A stretch of 64,000 bases of DNA, taken from NCBI RefSeq assembly GCF_901000735.1, contig NC_081548.1, forward strand, positions 13,588,354 to 13,652,353, given 5' to 3'. The DNA comes from Corylus avellana (Eukaryota > Streptophyta > Magnoliopsida > Fagales > Betulaceae). Below the pieces are notes generated by a model. It had not been told where the DNA came from. It saw only the letters and a list, made by a program, of their open reading frames with translations, and ran no database searches. A program made the position numbers and the translations under genes. Shown in pieces: positions 42,875 to 53,684 of this stretch; within the stretch, counting starts at the first letter, position 1, and each line of letters starts with the position of its first letter.

Positions 42875-45800
42875 TTTTGCTTTTATTAGTTCTGTAGATC
42901 TTCCCTCTTTTACCTTCTTCTTTTCATTGATGAGTTTCCTTTAGGCTAGTTGTTTATTTTATGTGCCCTGCTCCCATTAAAATTAGCTATCTTGTAAAGA
43001 GGTGAATATTATAGTGCTGTGCTACTTTTAAAGATAATTGTGGTGCATATTCATTTGTCCATGTATAAACATGTGCTACTAGAGATGTTGACTTCTTTGG
43101 TCTCCTTCTAGGTTCTTTTGATGTAGGACAAACAATAAACACAAAACTCACACTGTGAAAGTAGGCAAAAGAGAGAAAGAAGCTAAAAGAGGAGAGAGAA
43201 AGAAGCTAGAAAGAGAGAAGCCGGTAAATAGAGAGAGAAGAGAGAAGAAGAGGGGGGAAGAGAAGGAGATGGAGAATCAATTCCTCATATATATATATAT
43301 ATATATATATATAGGGCAACGTCTATTTATTGGATTGCCTAAAATACTTTTGGACAATCACCTATTTATTGAATTACCAAAACAATCTAGGACCACAGTT
43401 AATACCATTGACTCTTGAAAATGAAATACTAAGAAACTTGTTTCACATCATTCGCCCTTGGTTGAAAAAAACTCGACCTCAAGTTTCGAAATTCTAAAAG
43501 GGTAAAAAGATATGCTTAAAATTTTTTGGATCCAAGCCCTAAGTCTTGAAAATGTCCAATCCGCCTCTGTTTGAGAAGTGGGCAGCATTCATCCAACACA
43601 TTTTTTTTTTCAAAGCAAACTCATCCCTGCTGTCATGCGTTGTTGTCTCTCTCAATATTTTCTTGCTGTGTTGACCTGCTGACCAAGAGAACATAAATAA
43701 TTCTTGTTTATTTGTGTCTTTCGAAACCCAACGAAATACCCAAGGTTGAAAGACAAGAAAAGCTCTTCTGTGAATTTCTGTGATATACCCAACGAAATAC
43801 CCAATCACCCACGGTGCCAATCATAATGGAGTAATGCGTATGCTACCCAGTGACCGAAGATGGTTTATGGCAGATGGGATTGCGAGGGCAGCGGGACGGT
43901 GCACCGGTGGCTGACATGGAAGGACCAAGTGCTGGTTCTCTCGTTCGCACACCGTGGGTAATTGGGCAAAGTGGGTCTGTTGATACGGTGCTGTCTGGAC
44001 GGCAGACTGAGGATGAGCATGACCAACAAATCGAGGCACGGGCGCTGTGGTCGGTGGTGTGTCTGGGATACTAGGTATTTGGGTGGTGGTGGCTGGTAGC
44101 GCTGGTGGCCGGATTTTGCTGGAGTTGGTTGTGGTGAGTGGTATGTTGGGATTTTCTTATTGCTCTTTTTTTTTTTTTTCAAAAAAAAAATATTTAACAG
44201 TGGTGATTGTTGATGCGGTGGTTCCGATGTGGGTTTTGAGTGTTTTAGGTTAGATATTTAGGTGGTGGAAGAAAGGATTATGAATGTGTTGTCTAGGAAC
44301 GATGGAGACGATGACTTTCAGTGGTGTGAGATTGATGGTGCTAGAGTTTGAAAGCAAGGGACGGTAAACTTGTGGATTGCTTGATTGTTATGGGAAACAA
44401 TCAGACCTGGCCTTGATACCAATTTGATGTAGGACAAACAATAAACACAAAATTCACGCGGTGAAAGTAGGGAAAAGAGAGAGAAAGAAGCTAAAAGAGG
44501 AAAGAAAAAGAAGAGAAAGTAGAAGCTAGAAAGAGAGAAGCCGGAAAGAGGGAGGAGAGAAGTTGTGGAGAGAGAGAGAGAAGAGGGGGGGAAGAGATGG
44601 AGGGGGAGAATCAATTTCTCATGTATGTGTGTGTGTGTGTGTGCGCGCGTGTCCTAATCCACAAATTATGCTTCCAATGGAGTACAAAGTATGCTTAAAT
44701 GCTCACAACTAAACCCTAGGGCAACATCCATTTATTGACTTGCCTAACATAATCTAGGGCAATACCTATTTATTAAATTGCCTCAAATACTTTAAGACAA
44801 TCACTTATTTATTGAAGTACCAAAGCAAGGGCGACAATTATTACCATTAACTCTTGAAACTTAAATACTAATAACTTGTTTCACATCCTCGTTCCATGTA
44901 TATCTCACAGCACATAGGATTTGGGGCAATTTGATGAGGTGCTAAAATAAGTGGTTCTTGGAGATTTGAGGTAGCCATCGGATGGCCCTCCATGAATATG
45001 TGCTCCTGGATATATAAACTCCATGGCTGTCCTACCAGGTCCTTTCTGTATATGTCCTACAACCACATTCTTTTTACTGTTGTCTAAACCAATTATGTCC
45101 AAATATCCATACCACTTGTTGAAGACCTCATTCAAATAGTTATATGCTTCAAGTGCTCTGCTATGTTTGAACTAGGCAATTTAAATTCACCAGTGAATTG
45201 CTAAGTAGCTTCATTGGATCCATCTATATTTCTATCTCCATATATATGTATATGAGCTTCTCCAATAGCCGCATGTGAACTATTAGGATGAAGATAGCAA
45301 ATTAGGCAAAGTCTTCTTGATTGGAATGTCAATGGAATCTTTGGAAGGTTGGTTCAAGACCCATAACGTTGGAAAGGGATCGTGGCAAGAGCATAATTTA
45401 ACGATTTAACAGATTAACAATAATTATCTTCTCACATGACCCATAACGTTGCGACTTAAACTGAGACTTCTCCCCTCTCGTTTGTAAACTTGAAGGTTTT
45501 AACCATATATGAGGCCTTAAATATGTCGAGTCAGGTATGGATCTTCACTTGGAATATTAATTCTACCAAATTTTATGTGTATTATATAAACCTCTGAAAG
45601 GCATATTGATTGAATAAACAAGGAAATAAGTGATTTCATTCAGTGCATTTATTTTCTGTAGAAAACAGTAGAGCACAGAAGAGACATGTAGCTTATGCTC
45701 TTAAAAGGGTAGTACATAAATCATATATTTTGAAGAATCTATTCCCAAATATATATATGGTAAATTTCGACTTGGTCAATTTATGTGGTTACTTATTGAC

Positions 45801-48800
45801 TCAATCTCTATTTCCTTTCTCTTCGGTAAATTTGAATCAAACTCTATGTTACTTATTCACAGGAACCTTGTACAAAATGGAATGACATTTTGATCTTGCA
45901 TATGCTTTTGAAGTCTTAAAACTTTCTGTGTTTGGTTATCATTCAGCCTCAATTTGTTTTTTTTTTTTGTTTTTTTGTTTTTTTGTTTTTTTTGTTTTTT
46001 TTTTTGCCTATGTTGCCACTTACAATCTGTCATCTACTTGATTCCAGGGATTGCTTGTTTATGGTAGACAAGGTCGGGAAATATTTAGAAGGAATTTAGA
46101 TCCAAATGTTTGCAGAGAGGTAATATTCTTTGTACTTTGATGGTAAATCTCATAGGTTATTTGTAATGATTGGCAATTTCACGAATGGTCTCTCTCTCTC
46201 TCTCTCACTAGTGCGTGTAAGTGCGTCCTGACATTCCTAACCTATGTGTTTGTATTCGGGGAATGACGCCATCTTAATTCTCCTTTTAGGGTGTTTATCT
46301 ATGGGAAGGAGTGTAAACGAACAAAGCTACCCGTGAGCTCGCTTGGGATCGGCTCGATAAAGCTCGACTTGTGGCACAACTCGAGTACTAAATGGGCCGT
46401 TCGCGAACACGAAATATAGGCTCGATTATTAAATGAGACATACTCGTATAAAACCCAGCTCAGCTCGAATAACGTTCGTGTGCAGGATTGTATAAAGCTC
46501 GACTCACTTAAATCAGAGTCAGTCCATGCTGGAGTGGTAGGAGATGTTGGTGGTTTGGCTAGTATCCTTGGTTGTAGGGTATCCTCTTTGCCTATAAAGT
46601 GTTTGGGTCTTTTGTTGGAGTAGGCTTCATATAAGGCTAAATCGATATGGGATGGTTTTATTGAGAAAATAGAATGTCGGTTGACTGGTTGGATGATGCT
46701 TTATTTGTCCAAGGGTGATAGGTTGACACTAATTAGAAACACTCTTTTCAATTTGCTTTCGTATTATCTGTCCTTCTCCATCCCCATTGGTGTTGCTAAC
46801 CGTATTGAGAAACTTCAACGGGATTTTTTATAGGGTGGAGTCGGCGACGAGTTTAAATTTCATCTCGTCATTTGGTGTAAGATTTGTTCTCCACTTTCCA
46901 CCTGTGGTTTTGGGGTTAGAAATTTGATTCTTTTAACTGAGCCTTATTGGAGAAATGGTAGTGTTTTGCCATAGAAAGGGAATTCTTGTGGAGATTGGTA
47001 GTGGAATTTATATATGACAGCATGTGGGGAGGGTGGTGTTGTAGGGTCCTTCGGGGTTGGGGTATGGAAAAACATTAGGAGGGGGTGGGGAGGTTTCTTT
47101 AAATTTGTCAGATGAGGTGGGAGATGGGTCCAATATCAGATTTTGGCATGATCTATGATGTGGGGACTAGATTTTGAAGGCAACTTTTCTAAATTTGTTT
47201 AATATTGCTCGCTGTAAGGAGGCTTTGGTGGCGGATTGTGTGCAGTTTTTCGATGATATTCTTTGATGGAATATTTCTTTTACCAAACTAGTGCATGATT
47301 AGGAGATGGAGTTGGTCACTTCGTTCTTTAGTCTTTTGTACTCTCTTAGGTTGAGACGAGGTAGCTGTGATAAAATTTGTTGGATTTCTTCCAAAAAGTG
47401 GACCTTCGTGGTCATATCTTTTTATCATGCACTCCCCCGCCCTGCTAGAGCTTCATTTCCTTGGAAGAACATTTGGAGAAATAAGATTCCATTGAGAGAG
47501 GTATTTTTTGTGTGGACAACATCGTTAAAGAAGATCTTAGCTTTGGATAGCCTGAGAAAGAGGCACGCATAGTGATGGATTGGTGTTGCATGTGCAAGCA
47601 GAGTGGGGAGACCATAGATCGTCATCTACTCCATTGTGAAGTGGCTAGAGCTTTGTGGGTATTGATTTACCGTCTTTTTGGATTAGATTAGGTCATGCCC
47701 CCAAGGGTGGGGTTGTTGGCTAGCTGATGAGGTCAGTTTGGAAGTAGCTGTAATTTAGAAGGCTGGAAGTTGGCCCTTTGTGCTTAATGTGTTTTGTTTG
47801 GAGGTAGCGTAATGCTCAGAATTTCGAAGATTTTAAGAGATCGGTGTTAAGTTCAAAGCTATTATCTTCAATCTCTTTATGGTTGGGTGGCGAGTAACAA
47901 CAATTTTCATTTTTCTTCTCTTAGAATTTTTAGGTTTCTACTATTTCTCTTTAATTGGGGTCTCTTTTGTATACTTGTGTATTTGAGATGTGCCCCTCTA
48001 TACTTTCTAATAAGATGAATTACTTATATAAAAAAATCTCATCGGTTCATGTATCATACACTTTTTTTTTTTTTTTTTTTTTATAATGAAGAATCCTTCC
48101 AAGGTAGGGCCATTTCGTGTACCCAGGTAAACCTCGGACCCGTGCAAACCGCTCTATCCATACGGATCGGGTAATACTTCGGCTTTGTCGGTGAGCTGGC
48201 CCAAGGAATTGTTTGTAACCAAGGGGATTCGAACCCTAAGCCTGATGGGAATGCCACCAAAACTAAGACCCTTACCACTTGAGCCAACCCCTTGGGGTTC
48301 ATATATCTTATTGAAAATGCAATCAAAAAGTAAAGAAACTTATGACATGTAGATTCAAAAAAATTTTATGTAGCCTAAAACACATTTGTTTCCCTCGTAA
48401 AAATTTTATGTAGCCTAAAACAAAGCAGTAAAAATTTCTGTGGCTTATGGCAAGATATTTAGATTTTATGAATTATTTGCTTTTCTTAAAAAAGAAAAAG
48501 AAAAATTGGATTTTAGTTTTGGAAACTAAATACTTCAGACATGCAATATACTATTGATTTACTGGAGGATTCTTATTCACTAATGCTAAAACAAATATTT
48601 ATGTTATTTAAATTGCAGGCCTGTCTTTACTCTTGGGAGAATAAAGTTCCTCTCATAGCTTTCACCAAAGATCGATGCTTAACTTTATTTGATGACCCGC
48701 TAGTTGACTCACTGCACACTGTATATCGTGAGCCAAAGGTGCCTTATAGACTTGACTTTTTATCTTATGTTATCGTCATTGTGTAGAGGCTTCTTCATTT

Positions 48801-49537
48801 GTATAATTTACCAGAAAAATCTTGACAGGCAGAGATCATGCCGTCGGTTGATCATCTCTTGGCTGCAGTTGACATACAGGTATGCTCTTGGCAGGAATAT
48901 AGGCCCCATTTACCAACAGCGCGGAACGGCACTGTAGCTGGAACGATACTGTTCCAGCTACAGTACCACTCATATGTGCAGCAAAAAGTGTACACAATTT
49001 TCAATAACAACTCAATTTTTTTTTTAATTTAATATTTTTATATTAAAAGTGAAAGAGATCAGGTGGTTCAACACCCACCAACCCAAAAATGGAAATTGTG
49101 GGGGGGGACCACTTCCCTTTTGACTAAGAAGTCAGCTGAAAGGAGCCAACCTGACAATCTTCAAGGTGGTCAGACCCTGTATCAGGGATGGTCGAACCAC
49201 CCATATAGACCATGGAATTTGGCTCCCAACTCCTGTCTCTTTTCGAAGAAAAAAAAAAATTTAATCCAAACATTTCGTTTTTGGGCTGGGGGTATTTTTT
49301 TTTTTTTTTTTTTTAAAGTTTTTTAAATATTTTCATTTTCATTTTTTTTTTAAAGAAAAAAAAATATAATTTTAGGTTGTCATTGGTTACTTGTTGGGGT
49401 GTGTGAAGTGTGAATAATTTGAGTTGTTATTGAAAATTGTGTACACTTTTTGCTGCACATATGATAATGGTACTGTAGCTAGAACAGTACCGTTCCAGCT
49501 ACAGTGCCGTTCCGCACTGTTGGCAAACGTGGCCATA

Positions 49538-49574
<37 letters not shown>

Positions 49575-51725
49575 TGATATTGAAGTGTTGAGAAGTTAGG
49601 TAAGGTTCGACCATTTGTTAAGATGCTGGCATTAACTGGCTATTTTCTTCAGTGTGAATTCCGTGAAAGATGCTGTCTTTTACAAAAGCGATCCCCTAGC
49701 TCAGTTGGTTACTTATCAAAAAAGAAAGATGCTGTCTTTTATTTTCATTGCAATTGTTTCAAGAGTATATATGCATGCACTTAATATTTAAAGCGCATCC
49801 CTTAATGTGAAAGTTATTTGGATTAAGATTTTCCTGTCAATAATAATCAAAATAAGTAGTGATGTTACGTTCTGCTCTAAATTTCAGAGTATATGCATGC
49901 ACTTAATATTTAAAGCGCATCCCTTAATGTGCAAGTTATTTGGATTCAGATTTTCCTGTCAATAATAATCGGAATAAGTAGTGATGTTACGTTCTGCTCT
50001 AAATTTCTTGTGATTCAAATATGCTTTCTTTTGGGAGAAAAACTTAATGAAGTGCCTTTGTTTGCCTTTGCAATTGATTCACTTGGTCTCAAGCAAACAA
50101 CCCAACAAAACAATACTCCTTTTCCTGTTGCCTGGGTTCTTGTTATTCCAAAACAATCCAGTAAGTACTCTGGGAGCACCATGATCCTGACTCATATGAA
50201 TGCAGCTCCTCATGTCAGATCCACATTTATGTGATTGAGACGCATGGCACTCGTGGTGTACCAAACTTTTGGGAAAAAAAAGAAGTATACTTCTGGTTTA
50301 CCGATTAGTGTCTCCTTGTTATGACACAAATCTTTTGCATTCACAGAAAGTGATCTTCTTAGACACTTCTGCGGGAGTGACCACTACGCTGCGGCCATAC
50401 TGGTCAGAAGCAACAAGAGATCGTGCCACTGTTGTTCAAGCTGTGCCAGACATGCTTGAAATTGTTCCCCTTGGGACCTCAAAAGGGATTGGAGTGAAAA
50501 TGCTGCTTGATCATTTGGGAAGCACTGCAAAAGAGGTATGCCGTTATATATGTGATAAAATCTTGTGAAATTTCTATTCTCCACTACATTTTGACAATTA
50601 AAATCATTGGACTGGAAGGGGTGTTTAATCCTACTGTAGTACTTTTGTGTATCCTATTGGCAAGGCTTGCCACGAGGCACATGTGATCAACATTAGACTC
50701 TCAATTCTTCATTGTTGTGGAGCTTTCCCCACTTGATCTTGCATTTTCACATCATGAGGTGCAGCATGGATTTCATCAGACTGGAAAAAGCAAATAGTTG
50801 ATATAATATTTAATAGTCCTACAAGCATAGTTCATTTGGAGCTTTCCCCAAGTGAGCTAAGCTTGTATCTTTGGAGGTTAACATTAGGGCTGTAAACTGA
50901 CTCCCTCAGATTTGAAAACACATTCTTCCTACTTACAACTCAACTGGGGTCGGAATCTGATTTCTTCAACCAAACCAAACCATAAGGGGGTGGGTTATAT
51001 ACAGAATATTGACAGCACTGATGGGTGCTAGATGGTGGTTGGTTGGTTTGGATAGTTGGAATAAAGGCTTGCTTGAGAATTCTTTACTTCATTCCCACAG
51101 TTTTTATCGTTATATCATAAACGTAGTGCCCTTCTCAGAAATGCATCATCCTTCTCCAGATTGGCAGCCCTGATATCGAGGCTGTCGAATCTTTTCATTT
51201 TGGGAAACAAGTCACCTTCAAGTTCTCTGAATTTGGCTTGGATGCCGCGGTTGTATGCCATGTTGGAGCTTGAGTTTCCTTTGAATTATTGCCTTTGAGG
51301 ATGAGGAGAGAACTGTATTGGACCAATTTTGGTCAGAAACTCTTAACCCCCATTCGGAACTAAATATTTTGTCTGACCCGATCCCACCTTGGATGGGAAT
51401 TGACTGAATTTGGTTGGTTTTGGTGGGGCAGATTTGGGTGGTGGTTTTAATTTTTTAAACTGCTAAGCTAAGATGATCAAGTTTGATATATTTCCTCTAT
51501 TGGAGATGTGGCCGTATCTGACTCTACACCTGACTGATTCTAATCAATTATCTCTAGATAATGGCAATTGGTGATGGGGAAAATGACGTTGAGATGCTTG
51601 AGCTGGCTTCTTTAGGCATTGCTCTTAGTAACGGATCAGAGAAGACAAAAACTGTGGCTAATGTAATTGGTGCCAGCAACGACGAAGACGGTGTTGCTGA
51701 TGCCATCTACCGGTATGCATTCTGA
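38461..51725 (+). CDS. YBEY: Chloroplast YbeY endoribonuclease fused to a Cof-type HAD hydrolase (12 exons)
   Basis: Exons with GT-AG borders and preserved frame: 38461-38796, 39362-39613, 39682-39777, 41117-41294, 41437-41505, 41584-41684, 41904-41996, 46048-46119, 48619-48738, 48829-48879, 50347-50535, 51558-51725; 573 residues. Exon 1 has an S/R/A-rich plastid transit peptide. Exons 1-4 give the YbeY domain, a metal-dependent single-strand endonuclease that matures ribosomal RNA 3' ends; [12 protein letters not shown] (exon 4) is the H-x3-H-x5-H metal site. Exons 5-12 give a HAD phosphatase: DMDGTLL (split between exons 5 and 6), VVIATGK, the motif III lysine likely in GTSKGIGVK, and [10 protein letters not shown]. 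The same fusion occurs in Arabidopsis At2g25870, needed for chloroplast 16S, 23S and 4.5S rRNA processing. All motif residues are intact, so it is probably functional. The start could also be ATG 38395. Confidence 0.92.
38797..41116 (+). other. YBEY: YBEY introns 1-3, with a SINE and a hairpin
   Basis: Intron 1 (38797-39361), intron 2 (39614-39681, 68 bp) and intron 3 (39778-41116) all start GT and end AG. Intron 3 contains the SINE at 39942-40057, an imperfect inverted repeat at about 40325-40645 that may be a MITE, and a short palindrome CATGCTAATTTTTT...AAAAATTAGCATG (40928-40979). No other gene is seen in it. Confidence 0.75.
39927..40072 (-). mobile_element. tRNA-derived SINE with 15-bp target duplication
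   Basis: On the minus strand it carries a pol III A-box-like TTTAGCTCAAGTGATAC and a B box GGTTCAAGTCCCACC about 50 bases further on. It ends in ATCAAACAAAAAATATATA. TTGCTTGAAATAATA flanks it at 39927-39941 and 40058-40072. The body is 116 bp (39942-40057). It lies in YBEY intron 3, antisense to the gene. It is tRNA-like in its head only; no cloverleaf tRNA gene is claimed. Confidence 0.9.
41997..46047 (+). other. YBEY: YBEY intron 7 (4 kb), carrying a small LTR element
   Basis: GT at 41997, AG at 46046-46047. It contains (CT)n(CA)n at 42841-42873, the LTR element 43119-44888, (TA)n at 43290-43312, (GT)n at 44627-44648 and a T-rich tract at 45957-46007. The minus-strand open frame 45135-44905 (with [20 protein letters not shown]) resembles no family I recognise. 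Confidence 0.7.
43119..44888 (-). mobile_element. Small non-autonomous LTR retroelement in YBEY intron 7
   Basis: Direct repeats 43119-43450 and 44425-44888 share the beginning TGATGTAGGACAAACAATAAACACAAAA(C/T)TCAC and the end CTTGTTTCACATC(A/C), with inner length differences. On the minus strand the internal region starts next to the right LTR with TTGGTATCAAGGCC, a Met-tRNA-type PBS, so the element is antisense to the gene. The ~970-bp interior has no recognisable gag or pol. The flanks TCTTT and TCGTT may be a mutated 5-bp duplication. Confidence 0.75.
46320..46500. repeat. Repeat rich in GCTCGA words
   Basis: Segment of YBEY intron 8 with many GCTCG/CTCGA words (GAGCTCGCTTGGGATCGGCTCGATAAAGCTCGACTTG). 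It looks like a dispersed repeat next to the LINE 5' junction; its class is unknown. Confidence 0.4.
46501..48036 (+). pseudogene. 5'-truncated LINE (L1-type ORF2, RT end and zf-RVT) in YBEY intron 8
   Basis: Plus strand. Recognisable runs are [55 protein letters not shown] and [10 protein letters not shown] (46540-46830), the end of an L1 reverse transcriptase. Then come [21 protein letters not shown] and SLRKRHA (47455-47572) and the CxxC...H...C zinc-finger-like zf-RVT region (to about 47650). Many stops and frameshifts are present. It ends in a short A-run (48030-48036) after TAATAAGATGAATTACTTATAT, a typical LINE tail. Truncation at the 5' end is the usual product of target-primed reverse transcription. 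Confidence 0.85.
48060..48298 (-). mobile_element. SINE (tRNA-headed, ~235 bp) in YBEY intron 8
   Basis: On the minus strand, from about 48295, GGTTGGCTCAAGTGGTAAGGG (A box) is followed by GGTTCGAATCCCC (B box), a body of about 150 bases and an A-run (T-run at 48062-48082 on the plus strand). The flanks GGTTCATGTATC (about 48045) and GGTTCATATATC (about 48296) may be the target duplication with one change. It inserted just after the LINE tail. Confidence 0.82.
48899..49537. mobile_element. MITE with ~120-bp inverted ends in YBEY intron 10
   Basis: The ends GGCCCCATTTACCAACAG (48902) and CTGTTGGCAAACGTGGCC (to 49534) start long inverted repeats that include GCGGAACGGCACTGTAGCTGGAACG and GTGTACACAATTTTCAATAACAACTCAA. 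ATA on both sides (48899-48901, 49535-49537) is a candidate 3-bp duplication, as in PIF/Harbinger elements. The interior is T/A-rich. Each inverted arm also holds an inner palindrome (CTGTAGCTGGAAC / GTTCCAGCTACAG). Confidence 0.82.
49541..49572. repeat. (CT)16 microsatellite
   Basis: Uninterrupted CT dinucleotides directly beside the MITE in YBEY intron 10. Confidence 0.9.
49764..50007 (+). repeat. Direct tandem duplication, 2 x 122 bp, in YBEY intron 10
   Basis: ATGCATGCACTTAATATTTAAAGCGCATCCCTTAATGTG through TAGTGATGTTACGTTCTGCTCTAAATTTC occurs twice in a row with a period of 122 bp and only a few differences. It is a local intronic duplication with no effect on the reading frame. Confidence 0.9.
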
Positions 51726-52126
51726 GCTTCACTTCAAGTATGAAAAACTAAACTAGACTAAATAATAACCAGGGAAGCAATCTGTTGCTGCTTTCACCAA
51801 ATTATTATTATTATTATTTTTCTCTCAAAAGAAACATTAAATGTGCTCAGCCAAAGGCGCGTGAAGTTTTATCAATTTTTACTCATTGAATTATATATAG
51901 GATGAATTTCATCTTTGGTGTTTCATGTGACCGATGTGGAATCATTCAATTTGTATCATATGAAATGTTTTCTATTTGGTTTTTTTATCTACATATAATT
52001 AAGTCCATTTTTTTTTCCGGCGTTCAGAGTATTCCTGTTTAGCTTATGGACATGCTTTCAGAAAAGTAGTGTTCATCATGATTGCTTTCAGAATCAGTAA
52101 ACATGCTTTTCCTTCTGTTTAGAGGA
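51726..52126 (+). other. YBEY: YBEY 3' untranslated region and downstream spacer
   Basis: The stop TGA at 51723-51725 is followed by AT-rich sequence with near-upstream elements such as AATAATAA (about 51759), where polyadenylation probably occurs. No other feature. Confidence 0.4.
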
Positions 52127-52500
52127 GAAAATACATTTTATCCCTGAACTATCTACCTATTTGTACTTTTAACCTTAATGTTTCAAAAGTGACACTTTAC
52201 ACTCCCAAAGTCTCTGACAGTGACACTTGACCCCTATGAAGTACACTTTACCTCTCTAAGTATTTTGAGTTGACACTTTAGCCTTCCCCCCCTTTACAGT
52301 CCAAAGTATCTGACATTGACACTGATGGATGTCAACTCAGGGGGGTAAAGTGTCTTCAAAATACTTCAGGGGTAAAGTATACTTTTTGGGGTCAAGTGTC
52401 GATGTCAGATACTTTAGGAGGTAAAGTGTCACTTTTTAAACATTAGTGTTAAAAGTGCAAATGGGTGGATAGTTCAGGGGGTAAAATGTATTTTTCCCTT
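52127..52500. mobile_element. MITE, second copy of the family at 20904
   Basis: GAAAATACATTTTATCCCTGAACTATC... and its inverse ...GATAGTTCAGGGGGTAAAATGTATTTTTCCC are the ends, with arms rich in GTGACACTTTAC / GTAAAGTGTCAC words. It is the same family as the outer element at 20904-21752 but without a nested guest. The target duplication is not clear. Confidence 0.8.
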
Positions 52501-53684
52501 GTTTATATATAGCTAAAGCAAAAACGACGAGAGATTGCTTTATGAAATAAAATAGCAAACTCTCACCAAATCGATCTTTATCACTATCGCTGTATGTTCA
52601 TATTATTTAAATTTCACTTATTCAAGAATTTGCATGAATTAAGTTTCAATGGAAGTATAACACTTGGTCATTTAAAGCATAACTTAATTAATTTAATCTT
52701 TTAATTGCAGAGTAAGCTTAATTTAAATTTTACAAAACCTCCAAGTTTCCAAGCCCTATTATAGCATGTCACGCATCATAACTCAGTTTAATTTGTAATG
52801 AAGTGGCTTCTAGGAAGAAGAAGAAGAAAAAAAAAAAAGACGAAGAAGAATAATGCGCAAAACAGCAATGTCCACTCAACCAAAGCTTTTAAGAAGAGGT
52901 TAGACATAGAAACTTTGTCCATTGTTTGCCAACCAATATGCAACGTATACCATTTTTTTTTTTGGGCGCATGATAAAAAAAAAAAAAAAAAAAAAAACCC
53001 TACAATAGGAGGGGTGAGGGACCCCCAACAGCACTCCAAGCAAGAAACTAAAACTAAAACTAAAACGGGAAATGGATCCAAAATGATCTAAAATGTTCTA
53101 AGGCCTAAAGTTGCCTCCTTACACTATTTTAAGCACAAATCAGTCCTCAAAGTGGCATCCAATCATTCAAGTCCACATCTTTTTATCATAAGTCTAGCAT
53201 TATTTTCAAAAGACAAGGCTTTCTCTTCAAAGATACAACGGATCTATACATCAACACCTTTAAAAGTATATCTACTGTTGAATAATATGGAAAACGAAAT
53301 AGCTTAAAGCATCCATAAAGCTCAAACTCTCTAACTCTACAATAATAATTAATCTGCATTAAATTACATTCACACTCTTCTAATCTTGCTTTCCATCCTT
53401 CTGCAACCCATTCTTTACCATACATTCCCGAAGCCTCAAGATTTTCAAAGAAAAACTTGGGTCTTTTCATGGAGGAGACCTTCTCTACCATTCTCACCCA
53501 ACACATGAACCCATTGACCAAATACGCACACGCATCACATAAATCTTGAAATAGTAAATCCATGTATTATAAATCATTGAAATTTTCGAGAAACTTAAAA
53601 CTTACCCTTGAAGCGTGCTCTAAGACCCCTTGCTCCAAGTACACTCCCTTCTCTTCTTCTGTCAAATCTCTTAGCTTTCCTTAT
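52501..53684. other. Non-coding stretch with an unassigned minus-strand open frame
   Basis: It holds A-rich runs at 52828-52840 and 52974-52997. The 125-residue frame 53563-53186 (minus; with WVRMVEKVSSMKRPKFFFENLEASGMYGKEWV) starts at an ATG and looks less random than other short frames here, but I recognise no family. It could be a gene fragment carried by a repeat, or chance. Confidence 0.35.

Noticed and set aside
43155..43320. Lys/Glu/Arg-rich frame
   Set aside because: Purine-rich simple sequence inside the LTR of the small intronic retroelement.
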